NCBI GenBank assembly: GCA_002702655.1
Contig: PABB01000042.1
Location: 248,001-312,000, forward strand
Length of the DNA stretch: 64,000 nt
DNA from: Planctomycetaceae bacterium
Lineage (GTDB): Bacteria > Planctomycetota > Planctomycetia > Pirellulales > Lacipirellulaceae
Direction: 5' to 3'
This document shows, in pieces, positions 45,312 to 54,632 of the stretch. A program made the translations under genes and the position numbers. Each line of letters begins with the position of its first letter. The stretch's first letter is position 1. Below the pieces are notes generated by a model. That model had not been told where the DNA came from. It ran no database searches and saw only the letters and a program-made list of their open reading frames with translations.

Positions 45312-45966
45312 GGAGCCCCTTCGCCGCGCAGGCCGATGCATCGAATGCTGCGTCGCGATCGATGCGCGCCACGGCATTCCTAACCGGGCAATCGCCCCTG
45401 TTTGGCAGGAGCTTTCAGCAAATAGTCGCAAGGATCTCAGTCTCAGAGAATACCCTTGGTCGCTGGCCCGGCGCTCGATGCAAGGGAACTCAATTCGTTG
45501 GCATCGGCGCCCCTGAAACGATTGAAATCGGCTGGAAATCGGGCAGCGCCCGCTCTAATCTAATGGTTGAGGCTGGTGGGGCGCGTAAGTCGACAGACTG
45601 GGCCAGCAAGCCGTTCGACTTGGCAAGGCGCCGCCGTCGCGTTGACGTGGCGGGGCATTGCCGTGACGCGCAACGGCGGCCAGCCTGCGATTGAAGGAAC
45701 CCACGGCGGTTCGCTACTCGACTTTTCCAATTCGGCGCAGTTTCGAGCGACCGTGCGCTCGCGGCGCGGCCGGTTGATGTCGGCGGTCATCCAATGAATG
45801 GCCCGGCGGGCGCGACCCCCACGGTTCGATCAACGGAGTCTTCGGTTTGACAACAGGCAGGTGAACGGGATTCGTTTCTGTTGACCGCGTCTTGACGACG
45901 GCAACAACATGGCGGCAACAGCTTGGCCTGGTTTCGGCAGGTCTCACTTCTCCGAGGAACATGGCT
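45312..45966. other. 655-base region between the sigma-factor gene and the first LamG gene
   Basis: Short open frames here have no motif, no signal peptide and no ribosome-binding site that I trust. It should contain the promoter of the plus-strand carbohydrate locus, perhaps near the ATG-proximal end where TTGACGACGGCAACAACATGG occurs (about 45890-45911). No repeat, RNA or terminator stood out. Confidence 0.4.
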
Positions 45967-47181
45967 ATGAACGACAAGATCACGCACTTCCAGTTCGTCC
46001 CGGCACGGTGGCGGCATCTCCTCCTCGCCACGCTGGTCTTGTCCTGCGGGGGCGACGCTCTCGGGGCCACGGCCGCCTACTGGCGGCACGAGGAGGGGCC
46101 ATCCGGCTCGATCGTCCCGGACGGCTTTGACACCGTGCTCGACTCATCGGGCAACGGCAACCATATGCAGACCTTCAGTTCGGCCAACGCCCCGTTCACA
46201 GCCGCCACTTATGTTTCGGCGGTGTCGCCGTTGGCGCTGCGGAGCGGTTTGCCGAACACGCTCGCACTTGACTTCGGCGAGAACCCCGTCGAGGGCGTTG
46301 ACGACGGCGGCGGCCGCAACGACGACAACTATACGGACAACACGTTTGCACCGATCACCACGCAACTGTTCACGGCAATGACGGTCGAGTTTGCGTTCAA
46401 CCTGCACTCGCTCACGGGATTTCAGAATCTGGTCGGTCGCGACGGCAAACCGCTGGGCGACGAAGTGGGCGAGCCGGACTCGCCGGTCGCGCCGCTGCAA
46501 TTGAAGGTTCGCGGCGACGACTTCCCCAACGCCATTCCCAACCAGCTCTTCGTCGAGTGGATCGACGGCGACGGCGACATTCATTTCCTGTCGTCCGGCG
46601 AAAGTATGACCACCGACACGTGGCGGCACGTTGCGTTCACCCTGACCGCCACCTCGGCCGAATTGTGGATGGCGGGCGAAACGGGCGACTACGTGCTGAA
46701 GGACGCGATCTCGGGCGAAGACTTCGCCGGATCGTTGGGCCCCGGCGAGGTGATCATTTTCGATCCGACGCCGTTCACCGTCGGTCGGGGCATGTTCAAC
46801 AACGGCGTCACCGACTGGGCCGATGCGATTATCGACGAAGTCCGTATCAGCGACCAAGCCCTGCTGCCCAGCGAGTTCTTGTTTGAAACGGTTGCCGCGA
46901 CGGAGAACGCGAACTTCGACGGCCTTGATGGCGTCGACGGCCGTGATTTCATGATCCTGCAACGCGGCGTCGGCATCGATGACGGCACGGCCACCATGGC
47001 CCTGGGCGACGCCAATGGCGACGGCAACGTCAACGCCACCGACGTGCAGATCTGGCAGACGCAGTACGGCACGACGCCGGCGCTGCCCAATCTGGGCGCG
47101 GTTCCCGAGCCCGCGGCCGGCACGCTGTTGGCACTGGCCCTGGCGGGCCTGGTGGGGCGGGGATGGGCCGGTCGACGCTGA
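45967..47181 (+). CDS. secreted LamG-domain protein with dockerin-like module and PEP-CTERM
   Basis: A 404-residue extracellular protein. A signal peptide (WRHLLLATLVLSCGGDALGA) precedes [16 protein letters not shown], the start of a concanavalin/LamG-type beta-sandwich. It contains AMTVEFAFNLHSLTGFQNL, WIDGDGDIHFL and DAIIDEVRISDQALLPSEFL. A dockerin-like stretch follows (GDANGDGNVNATDVQIW), and the end is a PEP-CTERM signal (VPEPAAGTLLALALAGLVG plus Arg-Arg). I prefer the second ATG, since GAGGA then sits eight bases away. The LamG domain is closely similar to those in the next gene and in the large GH43 protein. Confidence 0.87.
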   Translation: MNDKITHFQFVPARWRHLLLATLVLSCGGDALGATAAYWRHEEGPSGSIVPDGFDTVLDSSGNGNHMQTFSSANAPFTAATYVSAVSPLALRSGLPNTLALDFGENPVEGVDDGGGRNDDNYTDNTFAPITTQLFTAMTVEFAFNLHSLTGFQNLVGRDGKPLGDEVGEPDSPVAPLQLKVRGDDFPNAIPNQLFVEWIDGDGDIHFLSSGESMTTDTWRHVAFTLTATSAELWMAGETGDYVLKDAISGEDFAGSLGPGEVIIFDPTPFTVGRGMFNNGVTDWADAIIDEVRISDQALLPSEFLFETVAATENANFDGLDGVDGRDFMILQRGVGIDDGTATMALGDANGDGNVNATDVQIWQTQYGTTPALPNLGAVPEPAAGTLLALALAGLVGRGWAGRR

Positions 47182-47279
47182 TCGGGTTGTGAGGGTTGAG
47201 TCAGCGGCAGAGCGACAGACGGAGTTGCTCAGAGACGCGACACCTACGATTGATTTCTTTTCTTTGAGGGAGATTGCTC

Positions 47280-48224
47280 ATGAGTCGTTTGATCCTGCTT
47301 GGCGGCGGGCGCAGCGTCGCTCGATTTGGTCGGCTGGCCTTGGCGCTCGGCATCGCGATGTTGGCCTGCTCGACGGCCGACGCGAGCACGGCCGCGTACT
47401 GGCGGCACGAGGAGGGCTCGGCGGGCGCGTTGATCCCGGCTGGCCCCGACACGGTGCTTGATTCCTCGGGCAACGGGCATCACATGCAGACGTTCGATCC
47501 GAGTTTCACCTCGGCCACGTATTCGTCCAGCGTGTCGCCGCTACCGCTGCGGAGCGGACTGCCCAACACGCTGTCGTTGAACTTTGGACCCGGCGGCGAC
47601 GATGCGGGGCTGAACGACGACAACTACTCCGCGGGCAAGTCGATCAACTCGCAGTTGTTCAGCGCGATGACTGTTGAGTTGGCGTTCAACATGAACGCCA
47701 TCGGCGGATATCAGGCGTTGTTTGGCAAAGACGGCAAACCGCTGGCCAATAGCCCCGTGCCCCCGCTGAAGGTGTTGGTGCGCGGCGACGATTTCCCCAA
47801 CGCCGTCCCCAACCAGTTGTTCGTCGAATGGATCGACGGCGACGGCGACGTTCACTTTCTCGCGGGCGGCACGACCGTCGCGTCCGGGAGCTGGAACCAC
47901 GTGGCCTTTGTGCTTACGGAGACGGATGCCGAGTTGTACGTTGCCGGCGAGAGCGGCGGTTACCAACTCGTCGACGCGATCTCCGGCGAAGATTTTGCGG
48001 GCGGGTCGGGCGAAGTGCTGTTCAACTCCGACGCCAACTTTTCGATTGGCCGCGGCGCGTTCAACGGCGGCGTGGCCGACTGGTCCGACGCGCTGATCGA
48101 TGAAGTCCGGGTGAGCGACATGGCCCTCAGCCCGCGCGAGTTTCTGTTCGTTCCGGAACCCGGTTCGTTGACTTTGTGCGGCTGCTGCCTGGCCCTGCTG
48201 GCGTGGCGCCGCCGCGGATCGTGA
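47280..48224 (+). CDS. secreted LamG-domain protein with PEP-CTERM
   Basis: A 314-residue paralogue of the previous protein, without the dockerin. A signal peptide ([20 protein letters not shown]) is followed by [20 protein letters not shown], then the LamG fold with [34 protein letters not shown] and [20 protein letters not shown]. It ends in a short PEP-CTERM signal ([19 protein letters not shown] plus Arg). GAGGGAG lies just upstream of the ATG. It is 98 bases after the first LamG gene and 92 bases before the DUF1559 gene. The ligand is unknown; a cell-surface carbohydrate-binding role fits the neighbours. Confidence 0.87.
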   Translation: MSRLILLGGGRSVARFGRLALALGIAMLACSTADASTAAYWRHEEGSAGALIPAGPDTVLDSSGNGHHMQTFDPSFTSATYSSSVSPLPLRSGLPNTLSLNFGPGGDDAGLNDDNYSAGKSINSQLFSAMTVELAFNMNAIGGYQALFGKDGKPLANSPVPPLKVLVRGDDFPNAVPNQLFVEWIDGDGDVHFLAGGTTVASGSWNHVAFVLTETDAELYVAGESGGYQLVDAISGEDFAGGSGEVLFNSDANFSIGRGAFNGGVADWSDALIDEVRVSDMALSPREFLFVPEPGSLTLCGCCLALLAWRRRGS

Positions 48225-48316
48225 ACCGCGATGGTACGACGCGACGGGGTGTCACGGAGCAGGACCCCCGTCGCGACCTTTTCCTGTCCCGGTGTGAGCG
48301 AAGCAAGCGAGAGGGC

Positions 48317-49363
48317 ATGATGCGAATCCGAATGTGCCGCCGAGGTTTTACCTTGGTCGAACTGCTTGTCGTGATCGCCATCATCGGGGTCCTGGTGGCG
48401 CTGTTGCTGCCGGCGGTCCAGGCGGCGCGGGAGGCCGCTCGCCGTACGCAATGCGCTAATCAGCTCAAGCAGATCGCCCTGGCGTGGCAGATGCATCACG
48501 ACGCGCAGCAGTATCTGCCGTCAGCCGGTTGGGGCTACTCCTGGATCGGCGACCCCGATCGCGGGTTCGGCAAGAATCAATCCGGGGGCTGGGCGTACAG
48601 TTGCCTGCCGTATTTGGAGGCGACCAACATCCACGATCTGGGTTCGGGGGCGACCGGGCAGGCCAAGACCGACGCCCTAACGCGGTTGTCGCAAACGCCG
48701 CTGTCGACGCTTTACTGCCCGGCCCGACGCGCCCCGCAGGCGTACCAAAATCCGGACGAGCCGTACGACGGCTACAACTACGAGGGCGCGCCGACATTGG
48801 CACGCAGCGATTATGCGGCCAACCTGGGTCCGCGCGCAAGGCCGGGTTTCGGGGATCCGCCGGCGCTCAGTTCGCAGTGGTTTCAGGGGCCGCCGCCCGC
48901 GGAGGCCGATCGGGGCGAGGGTTTTCAAACGAGCAAATTCGACGCCTTCAGCTACCTGCTGGGCGTGACCTATCAGCGGAGCGAGATCGAGTTCCAGCAC
49001 GTCAGCGACGGCCTGTCGAACACCTACATGGTCGGCGAGAAGTACGTCAACCCGGACTACTACCTGGGCGGCCAGTCGTCGGATTTCGCCCAGAAAGACA
49101 TTGGCGACGATCAGGGGCCCTGGGTTGGCGACGACTTGGACAACAATCGGCTGACGGGCCCGCTGACCTTCGCCAACGCGCTCCCCACCCGCGACCAGCC
49201 GGGGCTGCAATGGTACTTTGCGTTCGGCAGCGCACACCCTGACACGTTTTTTATGGCGATGTGCGACGCATCGATTCATGCCATTTCGTTCGACGTTGAT
49301 CCGGCCGTCCACCACGCCCGCGGAACGCGTAACGGCGGGGAACTCGACAACAATTCACTCTAG
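48317..49363 (+). CDS. DUF1559 pseudopilin-like protein
   Basis: A 348-residue protein of the planctomycete DUF1559 family. It starts with a short basic leader ([10 protein letters not shown]) and a class III prepilin cleavage/helix segment, [19 protein letters not shown]. The family block [21 protein letters not shown] follows. The C-terminal part has the usual GAHPDTF-like and [11 protein letters not shown] ending motif. Family members are thought to be exported via a type II/IV-like machinery and to act at the surface; none is tested here. GAGAGGG gives a ribosome-binding site before the ATG pair. Confidence 0.92.
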   Translation: MMRIRMCRRGFTLVELLVVIAIIGVLVALLLPAVQAAREAARRTQCANQLKQIALAWQMHHDAQQYLPSAGWGYSWIGDPDRGFGKNQSGGWAYSCLPYLEATNIHDLGSGATGQAKTDALTRLSQTPLSTLYCPARRAPQAYQNPDEPYDGYNYEGAPTLARSDYAANLGPRARPGFGDPPALSSQWFQGPPPAEADRGEGFQTSKFDAFSYLLGVTYQRSEIEFQHVSDGLSNTYMVGEKYVNPDYYLGGQSSDFAQKDIGDDQGPWVGDDLDNNRLTGPLTFANALPTRDQPGLQWYFAFGSAHPDTFFMAMCDASIHAISFDVDPAVHHARGTRNGGELDNNSL

Positions 49364-49386
49364 AGCGTAGGCGGAGTCTCTCGGTC

Positions 49387-50016
49387 ATGACGCGATCGCA
49401 AGTTGCCGCCGCGACGGCGTCGTTGGTCTGCACGCTCGGCTGCAGCGGTAGTCCGGGGCGGGTCGCCACGCCGCAGGTTGACCCGGCGGACGCAGCGCAG
49501 GCGGCGTTCGAACTCTATGACAAAAACTCCGACGATCGGTTGGATCCGGAGGAACTGCAGGCGTGCCCGGCATTGGTCGACGCTCTGCCCGTGTATGACG
49601 CGGACAAGGACGGATCGCTGACCCCCCAGGAGACGGCTGCCGGTATCAACGGCTGGGCCAAGCGCGGCATCGGGGCGATGGCGCTGCCGTTCACGGTGCG
49701 GCTGGACGGTCGGCCGCTGCAGGGCGCTAAGATCGCGGTGAAACCCGTGGAATTCCTCGAAGGCTACATCGGCCCTGCAACTGGTGCGTCGGATGAGACC
49801 GGCTCGGGCACGCTGCAAATGTCCGCCGAGGACCGTCCGGCGAATGTGCCGGCCAACCTGCCGGTGATGCAGCCGGGGCTCTACACGGTGCATATCACGC
49901 ATCCGGACGTTGACATCCCGCCGCGCTATAATTCCTCGACCACGCTGGGCTTGGAGGCGGGCATTGCCGGGCAGAATCCCTCGGGCGTCACGTGGGAGCT
50001 GAGTTCGAAGAAGTAG
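49387..50016 (+). CDS. EF-hand lipoprotein-like protein of the DUF1559 gene set
   Basis: A 209-residue secreted protein. The N-terminus (RSQVAAATASLVCTLGCSG) ends with a possible lipobox TLGC. Two calcium-binding EF-hand loops follow, DKNSDDRLDPEE and DADKDGSLTPQE. The C-terminal half (KIAVKPVEFLEGYIGPATGA, PGLYTVHITHPDVDIPPRY) resembles a carboxypeptidase regulatory or transthyretin-like beta fold, which is frequent in short planctomycete proteins encoded straight after DUF1559 genes. It starts 23 bases after the DUF1559 gene, so the two should be co-transcribed. Confidence 0.8.
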   Translation: MTRSQVAAATASLVCTLGCSGSPGRVATPQVDPADAAQAAFELYDKNSDDRLDPEELQACPALVDALPVYDADKDGSLTPQETAAGINGWAKRGIGAMALPFTVRLDGRPLQGAKIAVKPVEFLEGYIGPATGASDETGSGTLQMSAEDRPANVPANLPVMQPGLYTVHITHPDVDIPPRYNSSTTLGLEAGIAGQNPSGVTWELSSKK

Positions 50017-50087
50017 CAAGCAGTCTCGCTTCGCCAATCAACGAACAACGGCCGGAACCGACACGACATCATCGCGAACAGATAACC

Positions 50088-50092
50088 TGAGG
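50088..50092 (+). promoter_or_regulatory. TGAGG ribosome-binding site supporting a TTG start
   Basis: TGAGG lies seven bases before the TTG at 50100. No ATG occurs ahead of the conserved EPLEQRELLA segment, so a TTG start (here or at a later TTG-AGC-AAG) is required for the large GH43 protein. Confidence 0.55.
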
Positions 50093-50099
50093 CATCCCG

Positions 50100-53000
50100 T
50101 TGAGAGAGCAGGCCCCGTTGAGCAAGCAGGCCCCTTTGAGAAAACTGGCCAAGTCGACCGCTGCGCACCGCAAGCGCGGCGACCGGAAACTGGTGATCGA
50201 GCCGCTGGAGCAGCGCGAGTTGCTCGCCGGCGACGGTCTGACCGGTCAGTATTTCCACAACGCGGATCTGACCGGCTTGGCGGTCGAGCGGACCGAGGCG
50301 GTCAACTTCAACTGGGGCGCCGGGGCGCCGGCCGCGGGGCTCGACCCCGACACGTTCAGCGTCCGCTGGATGGGCCAGATCGAGCCGCTGTTTTCCGAAA
50401 CGTACTCGTTCTACACGACCAGCAATCAGGGCGTCCGCTTGTGGGTCGACGGCAAGCTGCTGATCGACAACTGGCAGCCTCACGACACCCAAGAGGACGT
50501 CGCCACGATCGCGCTGACCGCCGGCGAGCGGTACGACTTGCGGCTGGAGTATTACGAGCAGTTCGGCGCCGCGGAAATCCGGCTGGAGTGGTCCAGCGGC
50601 AGCCAGCCGCGGCAGGTCGTGCCGGCGGCGCAGTTGTACGGCAGCCCGAGCGGGTTACTGGGCGCCTACTCCGACGCCTTTGGCGGCGCCGCGACGCGCA
50701 TCGACCCCGGGATCGATTTCGACTGGGGCAGCGGGCGGCCGCATCCCGATGTGGCGGTCGATCAGGTTCAAGTGGAGTGGACCGGGCTGATTCGCGCCGA
50801 CCATAGCGAGCCGTACACATTCTCGATCACCAGCGACGAGGGCGCCCGACTGTGGATCGGCGAGGAATTGGTCATCGACGACTGGCAGGCCCATGCGACG
50901 CAGACGGCGACCGGCGAGAAGATGCTCGAAGCCGGCAAGTGGTATGACATTCGGCTGGAGTACTTCGACGCCACGGGCAACGCGGAAGTCCAGTTCGAGT
51001 GGTCCAGCGAAAGTCAAACCGGCGCCGGGACGTTTGTGCCGGTGCCCGAAACGAGCCTACTGGCCGCGAAGCGAACGTCGCAGCAGTTCGTCAACCCGTT
51101 GGGGGCGGGCGCGGACCCGTTTGTCACGCAGTGGGACGGCTATTACTACATGGTCAACACCACCGGCAACAACGTCCGCATGGAACGCGCCGAGAAGCTG
51201 GAGCATATCCATATCAGCGACTCGCAGAGCAACTCGCTGGTGGTATGGGATCCGCCGGGCGGATTGTCGTACTCCGAGCAGATCTGGGCGCCCGAGCTGC
51301 ATCGCATCAACGACAAGTGGTACATCTACGTCGCGGCGTCTGACGGCAGCAACGCCAATCATCGCATGCACGTGCTGGAGCGCGACGACCCCAACCCGCT
51401 GGGGCCGTTCGACTACAAGGGACAGCTCAACACCGGCAGCGCCAGCGAGGGCGTTGGCGCTTGGGCCATCGACGGCACCGTGCTCCCCTGGCAGGGCGCG
51501 AACTATTTCGTCTGGTCGGGCTGGCCGGATCCCGTGAATCCCGGCAGTCCGGAGTCGACGCAGAACTTGTACATCGCCCAAATGAGCGACCCTTGGACGC
51601 TCACGGGGCCGCAGGTCCGCATCAGTCGGGCGATCTGGCCGTGGGAGCGCGCGGCAGGCGGCGGGGGGCCGTTCATCAACGAAGGTCCCCAGGTGCTGAT
51701 CAACGGCGACAACCTGCACATCATTTACTCAGCCAACGGATACTGGATGCCCGAGTACGCCCTGGGGCGGCTGACCTACGACGGGACGGGTTCGCTGCTG
51801 GACGCCGGCTCCTGGCAAAAGTCTTCGACTCCGGCATTCCAGCAAGCCGGCGACATCGTTGGCACGGGGCATGCCTCGTTCACGAAGTCGCCCGATGGCG
51901 CCGAGGACTGGATCGTCTATCACGCCCACGCTAACAGCAACGTGTTCCAAGAAGATCGGGTCATCCACATTCAGCCGTTTGAGTATGACGCGGCCGGCGC
52001 TCCCGATTTCGGCGCGCCGCTGCCGGTGTCAACGCCCCTGCCTGTCCCGTCGGGCTCTGCGGCGCCGGAGCGGCCCTTCGTGACGGCGGATTTTGACGCC
52101 AGCGGCGCGGTGGACGACGAGGATTTGAGCGTCTGGGCTGGCCAGTTCGGCCGCGAAGTGTTTCCCGGCAGTTCAGCTGACGCCAGCGGCGACGGACGGG
52201 TCGCGGGCGCTGACTTCCTCGCCTGGCAACGCATCTACGTGGCGATCGTCGATGTGGACCCGACCGTCGCGTACTGGCGCCACGAGGAGGGCCCCAGCGG
52301 CGGGCTGATTCCCGCCGGCGCGAACACCGTTCTGGATAGTTCCGGCGGCGCGAATCACATGCAGACGTTTGATCCCGGCTTTACGTCGGCGACGTACTCG
52401 TCGGATGTCTCGCCGGTCCCGCTTCGCAGCGGCCAGCCGAATACCGCTTCGCTGGACTTCGGCCCCGGCGGCGACGGCCCGGGGCGTAACGACGACAACT
52501 TCACCAACGGCAAGCCGGTCAACTCGCAACAGTTTGACGCACTGACCGTCGAACTCGCGTTCAAGTTGGGCTCGGTCTCCGGCTATCAAAACCTCGTTGG
52601 TAAAGACGGCAAACCCACGACCAGCGCCGTGGCGCCGCTGCAAATCAAAGTCCGGGGCGACGACTTCCCCAACGGGATCGACAATCAGCTATTCGTCGAG
52701 TGGATCGACGGCGATGGCGACGTGCATTTCCTCGCCAGCGGAACGTCGATGGCCACGTCCGCCTGGATGCACGCGGCGTTCGTGCTGACCGCTACATCCG
52801 CGGAGTTGTACCTGGCGGGGGAATCGGGCGCGTATCAGTTGGTCGACGCCATTTACGGCGGCGACTTCGCGGGAACCGCGGGCGAGGCGCTCATCGCGAG
52901 TGCGGGCAACTTCACTGTGGGACGCGGCATGTACAACGGCAATGTCGCCGATTGGGCCGACGCCAAGATCGACGAGGTGCGGATCAGCGCGGCCGCACTG

Positions 53001-53363
53001 TCGCCGTCGGAGTTTTTGTTCTTGCCGAGTCCGGCTGCAACGCTCGTCTCCGTCGCGACGAGGGACGGATCAGCGGAGGCGTTGATTTCGCACGATGATT
53101 TGACGGCCCTGGCAGCATCAAGGCTGATGACGCAGAAGACATCGATCCAGTCCCCCGCGAACCTTGACGCCGCGCTCGAAGAGTTCGGCGCGACGCCTGC
53201 CGCCACGGCAGCGACGGATCAGCCGCAACTGCCGGCGGTCGCGACCAGTTCGATCTTCGGTCCGGTTGATTACGGTCCAAGGGTGTCGACAATAGCTCCC
53301 TTCGACGCCGGCGTCCTCGCCGACCGGTTGTTTGCAGGCGAAATCCACATCGAGCTGCTTTGA
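50100..53363 (+). CDS. large surface GH43-type glycosidase: PA14 x2, GH43, dockerin, LamG
   Basis: A 1087-residue secreted enzyme. The basic N-terminus leads into EPLEQRELLAGD, the planctomycete extracellular (Planc_extracel) motif. Two PA14 carbohydrate-binding domains follow (about 47-182 and 183-320; FSVRWMGQIEPLFSETYSFY, VEWTGLIRADHSEPYTFS). The five-blade GH43 catalytic domain runs about 335-650, with GADPFVTQWDGYYY, WAPELHRINDKWYIYVA, WAIDGTVLPW, FINEGPQVL and GTGHASFTK. Next come a dockerin-like module (ADFDASGAVDDEDLSVW) and, from about 722, a LamG domain ([16 protein letters not shown]) closely like the two upstream proteins. Family substrates include arabinans and xylans. It starts with TTG. 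Confidence 0.88.
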   Translation: MREQAPLSKQAPLRKLAKSTAAHRKRGDRKLVIEPLEQRELLAGDGLTGQYFHNADLTGLAVERTEAVNFNWGAGAPAAGLDPDTFSVRWMGQIEPLFSETYSFYTTSNQGVRLWVDGKLLIDNWQPHDTQEDVATIALTAGERYDLRLEYYEQFGAAEIRLEWSSGSQPRQVVPAAQLYGSPSGLLGAYSDAFGGAATRIDPGIDFDWGSGRPHPDVAVDQVQVEWTGLIRADHSEPYTFSITSDEGARLWIGEELVIDDWQAHATQTATGEKMLEAGKWYDIRLEYFDATGNAEVQFEWSSESQTGAGTFVPVPETSLLAAKRTSQQFVNPLGAGADPFVTQWDGYYYMVNTTGNNVRMERAEKLEHIHISDSQSNSLVVWDPPGGLSYSEQIWAPELHRINDKWYIYVAASDGSNANHRMHVLERDDPNPLGPFDYKGQLNTGSASEGVGAWAIDGTVLPWQGANYFVWSGWPDPVNPGSPESTQNLYIAQMSDPWTLTGPQVRISRAIWPWERAAGGGGPFINEGPQVLINGDNLHIIYSANGYWMPEYALGRLTYDGTGSLLDAGSWQKSSTPAFQQAGDIVGTGHASFTKSPDGAEDWIVYHAHANSNVFQEDRVIHIQPFEYDAAGAPDFGAPLPVSTPLPVPSGSAAPERPFVTADFDASGAVDDEDLSVWAGQFGREVFPGSSADASGDGRVAGADFLAWQRIYVAIVDVDPTVAYWRHEEGPSGGLIPAGANTVLDSSGGANHMQTFDPGFTSATYSSDVSPVPLRSGQPNTASLDFGPGGDGPGRNDDNFTNGKPVNSQQFDALTVELAFKLGSVSGYQNLVGKDGKPTTSAVAPLQIKVRGDDFPNGIDNQLFVEWIDGDGDVHFLASGTSMATSAWMHAAFVLTATSAELYLAGESGAYQLVDAIYGGDFAGTAGEALIASAGNFTVGRGMYNGNVADWADAKIDEVRISAAALSPSEFLFLPSPAATLVSVATRDGSAEALISHDDLTALAASRLMTQKTSIQSPANLDAALEEFGATPAATAATDQPQLPAVATSSIFGPVDYGPRVSTIAPFDAGVLADRLFAGEIHIELL

Positions 53364-53411
53364 ACGTACACCACAGCCCTCGATCTGCGAGGCGCCCCAC
53401 GGAGTCCCCTG

Positions 53412-54461
53412 ATGCCCTTCCGCGCACGGTGCTGCCATCACGTTTCTCTCGCCGTCCTGTTGGCTTTGGCCGGCGTGGGACGCACTGCCGTCGGCCAGTC
53501 GCCCCCGTACTCCAACCCGGTCTTCACCGGACAGATGCCCGATCCGGGCGTCTTGCAGGTTGACGACCGCTACTACGCCGTGGGAACGACGGGCGCCGAT
53601 CGCACGGCCGACGGGCGCGTGTTTCGCCTGCTTGTCTCGACCGATCTGGCGAATTGGCGAGAAGTGGGCGGCGCGCTCACGCCCCCTCAAGACGACGCTC
53701 ATCTGCAGTACTGGGCGCCGGAGCTCGCGCATTACGACGGCGTATACTACCTGTACTACTCCGTCGGCACGCTCGCCGATTTGCATTTTGAAATCCGCGT
53801 CGCCACGAGCGACGATCCCGAGGGCCCGTACGTCGACGTCGGCGAGCCGCTCCGCGAGGGGGAGGACGCGCCGTTCTTCATCGACGGGCATCCGTTTCGC
53901 GATGACGACGGCCAATGGTATTTCTTCTACGCGAAGGACTTTCTGGACGACGATCAGGGCTATCGCGCCGGCACGGGCATTGTGGTCGATCGGTTGATCG
54001 ACATGGTCCGCCTGGAAGGGCGTCCCAAAATGGTCGTTCGCCCGCGGTACGATTGGACGTTGTTTGAAGCGAATCGAACCATGGCGTCCTACGGCGGAAA
54101 GGTGTTCGACTGGCACACGATCGAAGCGCCCTGGGTCGTGCGGCACGACGGGAAGTACTATTGCTTCTACAGCGGTTCGAACTACGGCACCGTCAACTAC
54201 GGCGTCGATTTCGTCGTCGCGGACCGGGTCGATGGTCCCTACGAGAACCAGGGACAGTTTGCCCGCGTGCTGCGCGGCGTGCCGAATCTGGTCCGCGGCC
54301 CGGGACATCACTCGATCGTCCGCACTCCCGACGGCAACACGGACATGATGGTCTACCACGCGTGGGACGACGCGATGTCGAAACGGCAACTCTGGATCGA
54401 TCCGGTCGTCTGGACGCCGCTGGGCCCGCGTTGTGCCGGCCCCACGCCGGCTGCCAAGTAG
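53412..54461 (+). CDS. secreted glycoside hydrolase family 43 enzyme
   Basis: A 349-residue secreted five-blade beta-propeller glycosidase. A signal peptide (HHVSLAVLLALAGVGRTAVG) is followed by NPVFTGQMPDPGVLQVDDRYY, containing the catalytic base Asp. Then come LQYWAPELAHYDGVYYLYYS, FFIDGHPFRDDDGQWYFFYA (second Asp), TIEAPWVVRHDGKYYCFYSG (the probable acid Glu) and GPGHHSIVRTPDGNTDMMVY. This matches the GH43 group of arabinofuranosidases, arabinanases and xylosidases. It lies 48 bases after the large GH43 gene and 171 bases before the GH32 gene, on the same strand. Confidence 0.88.
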   Translation: MPFRARCCHHVSLAVLLALAGVGRTAVGQSPPYSNPVFTGQMPDPGVLQVDDRYYAVGTTGADRTADGRVFRLLVSTDLANWREVGGALTPPQDDAHLQYWAPELAHYDGVYYLYYSVGTLADLHFEIRVATSDDPEGPYVDVGEPLREGEDAPFFIDGHPFRDDDGQWYFFYAKDFLDDDQGYRAGTGIVVDRLIDMVRLEGRPKMVVRPRYDWTLFEANRTMASYGGKVFDWHTIEAPWVVRHDGKYYCFYSGSNYGTVNYGVDFVVADRVDGPYENQGQFARVLRGVPNLVRGPGHHSIVRTPDGNTDMMVYHAWDDAMSKRQLWIDPVVWTPLGPRCAGPTPAAK

Positions 54462-54632
54462 CCTCTCCCGCGCCATGCGGGCAGGTAACTTCGCCGCTCT
54501 AAGCAGTAGCGCCGTTCGCAATAGACACTTAGAATCGAGGCCCAGGTTCCCACCGGCGTCGCCACCCATTCCGTGCGCCGCCGCATTCCGCGGACGCCGG
54601 ATGATTCGCTGACATGGTTGTGAGATCACTAC

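Noticed and set aside
45308-45797. Two short plus-strand frames after the sigma-factor gene
   Set aside because: There is no ribosome-binding site, no conserved motif and atypical composition, so I left the region as intergenic.
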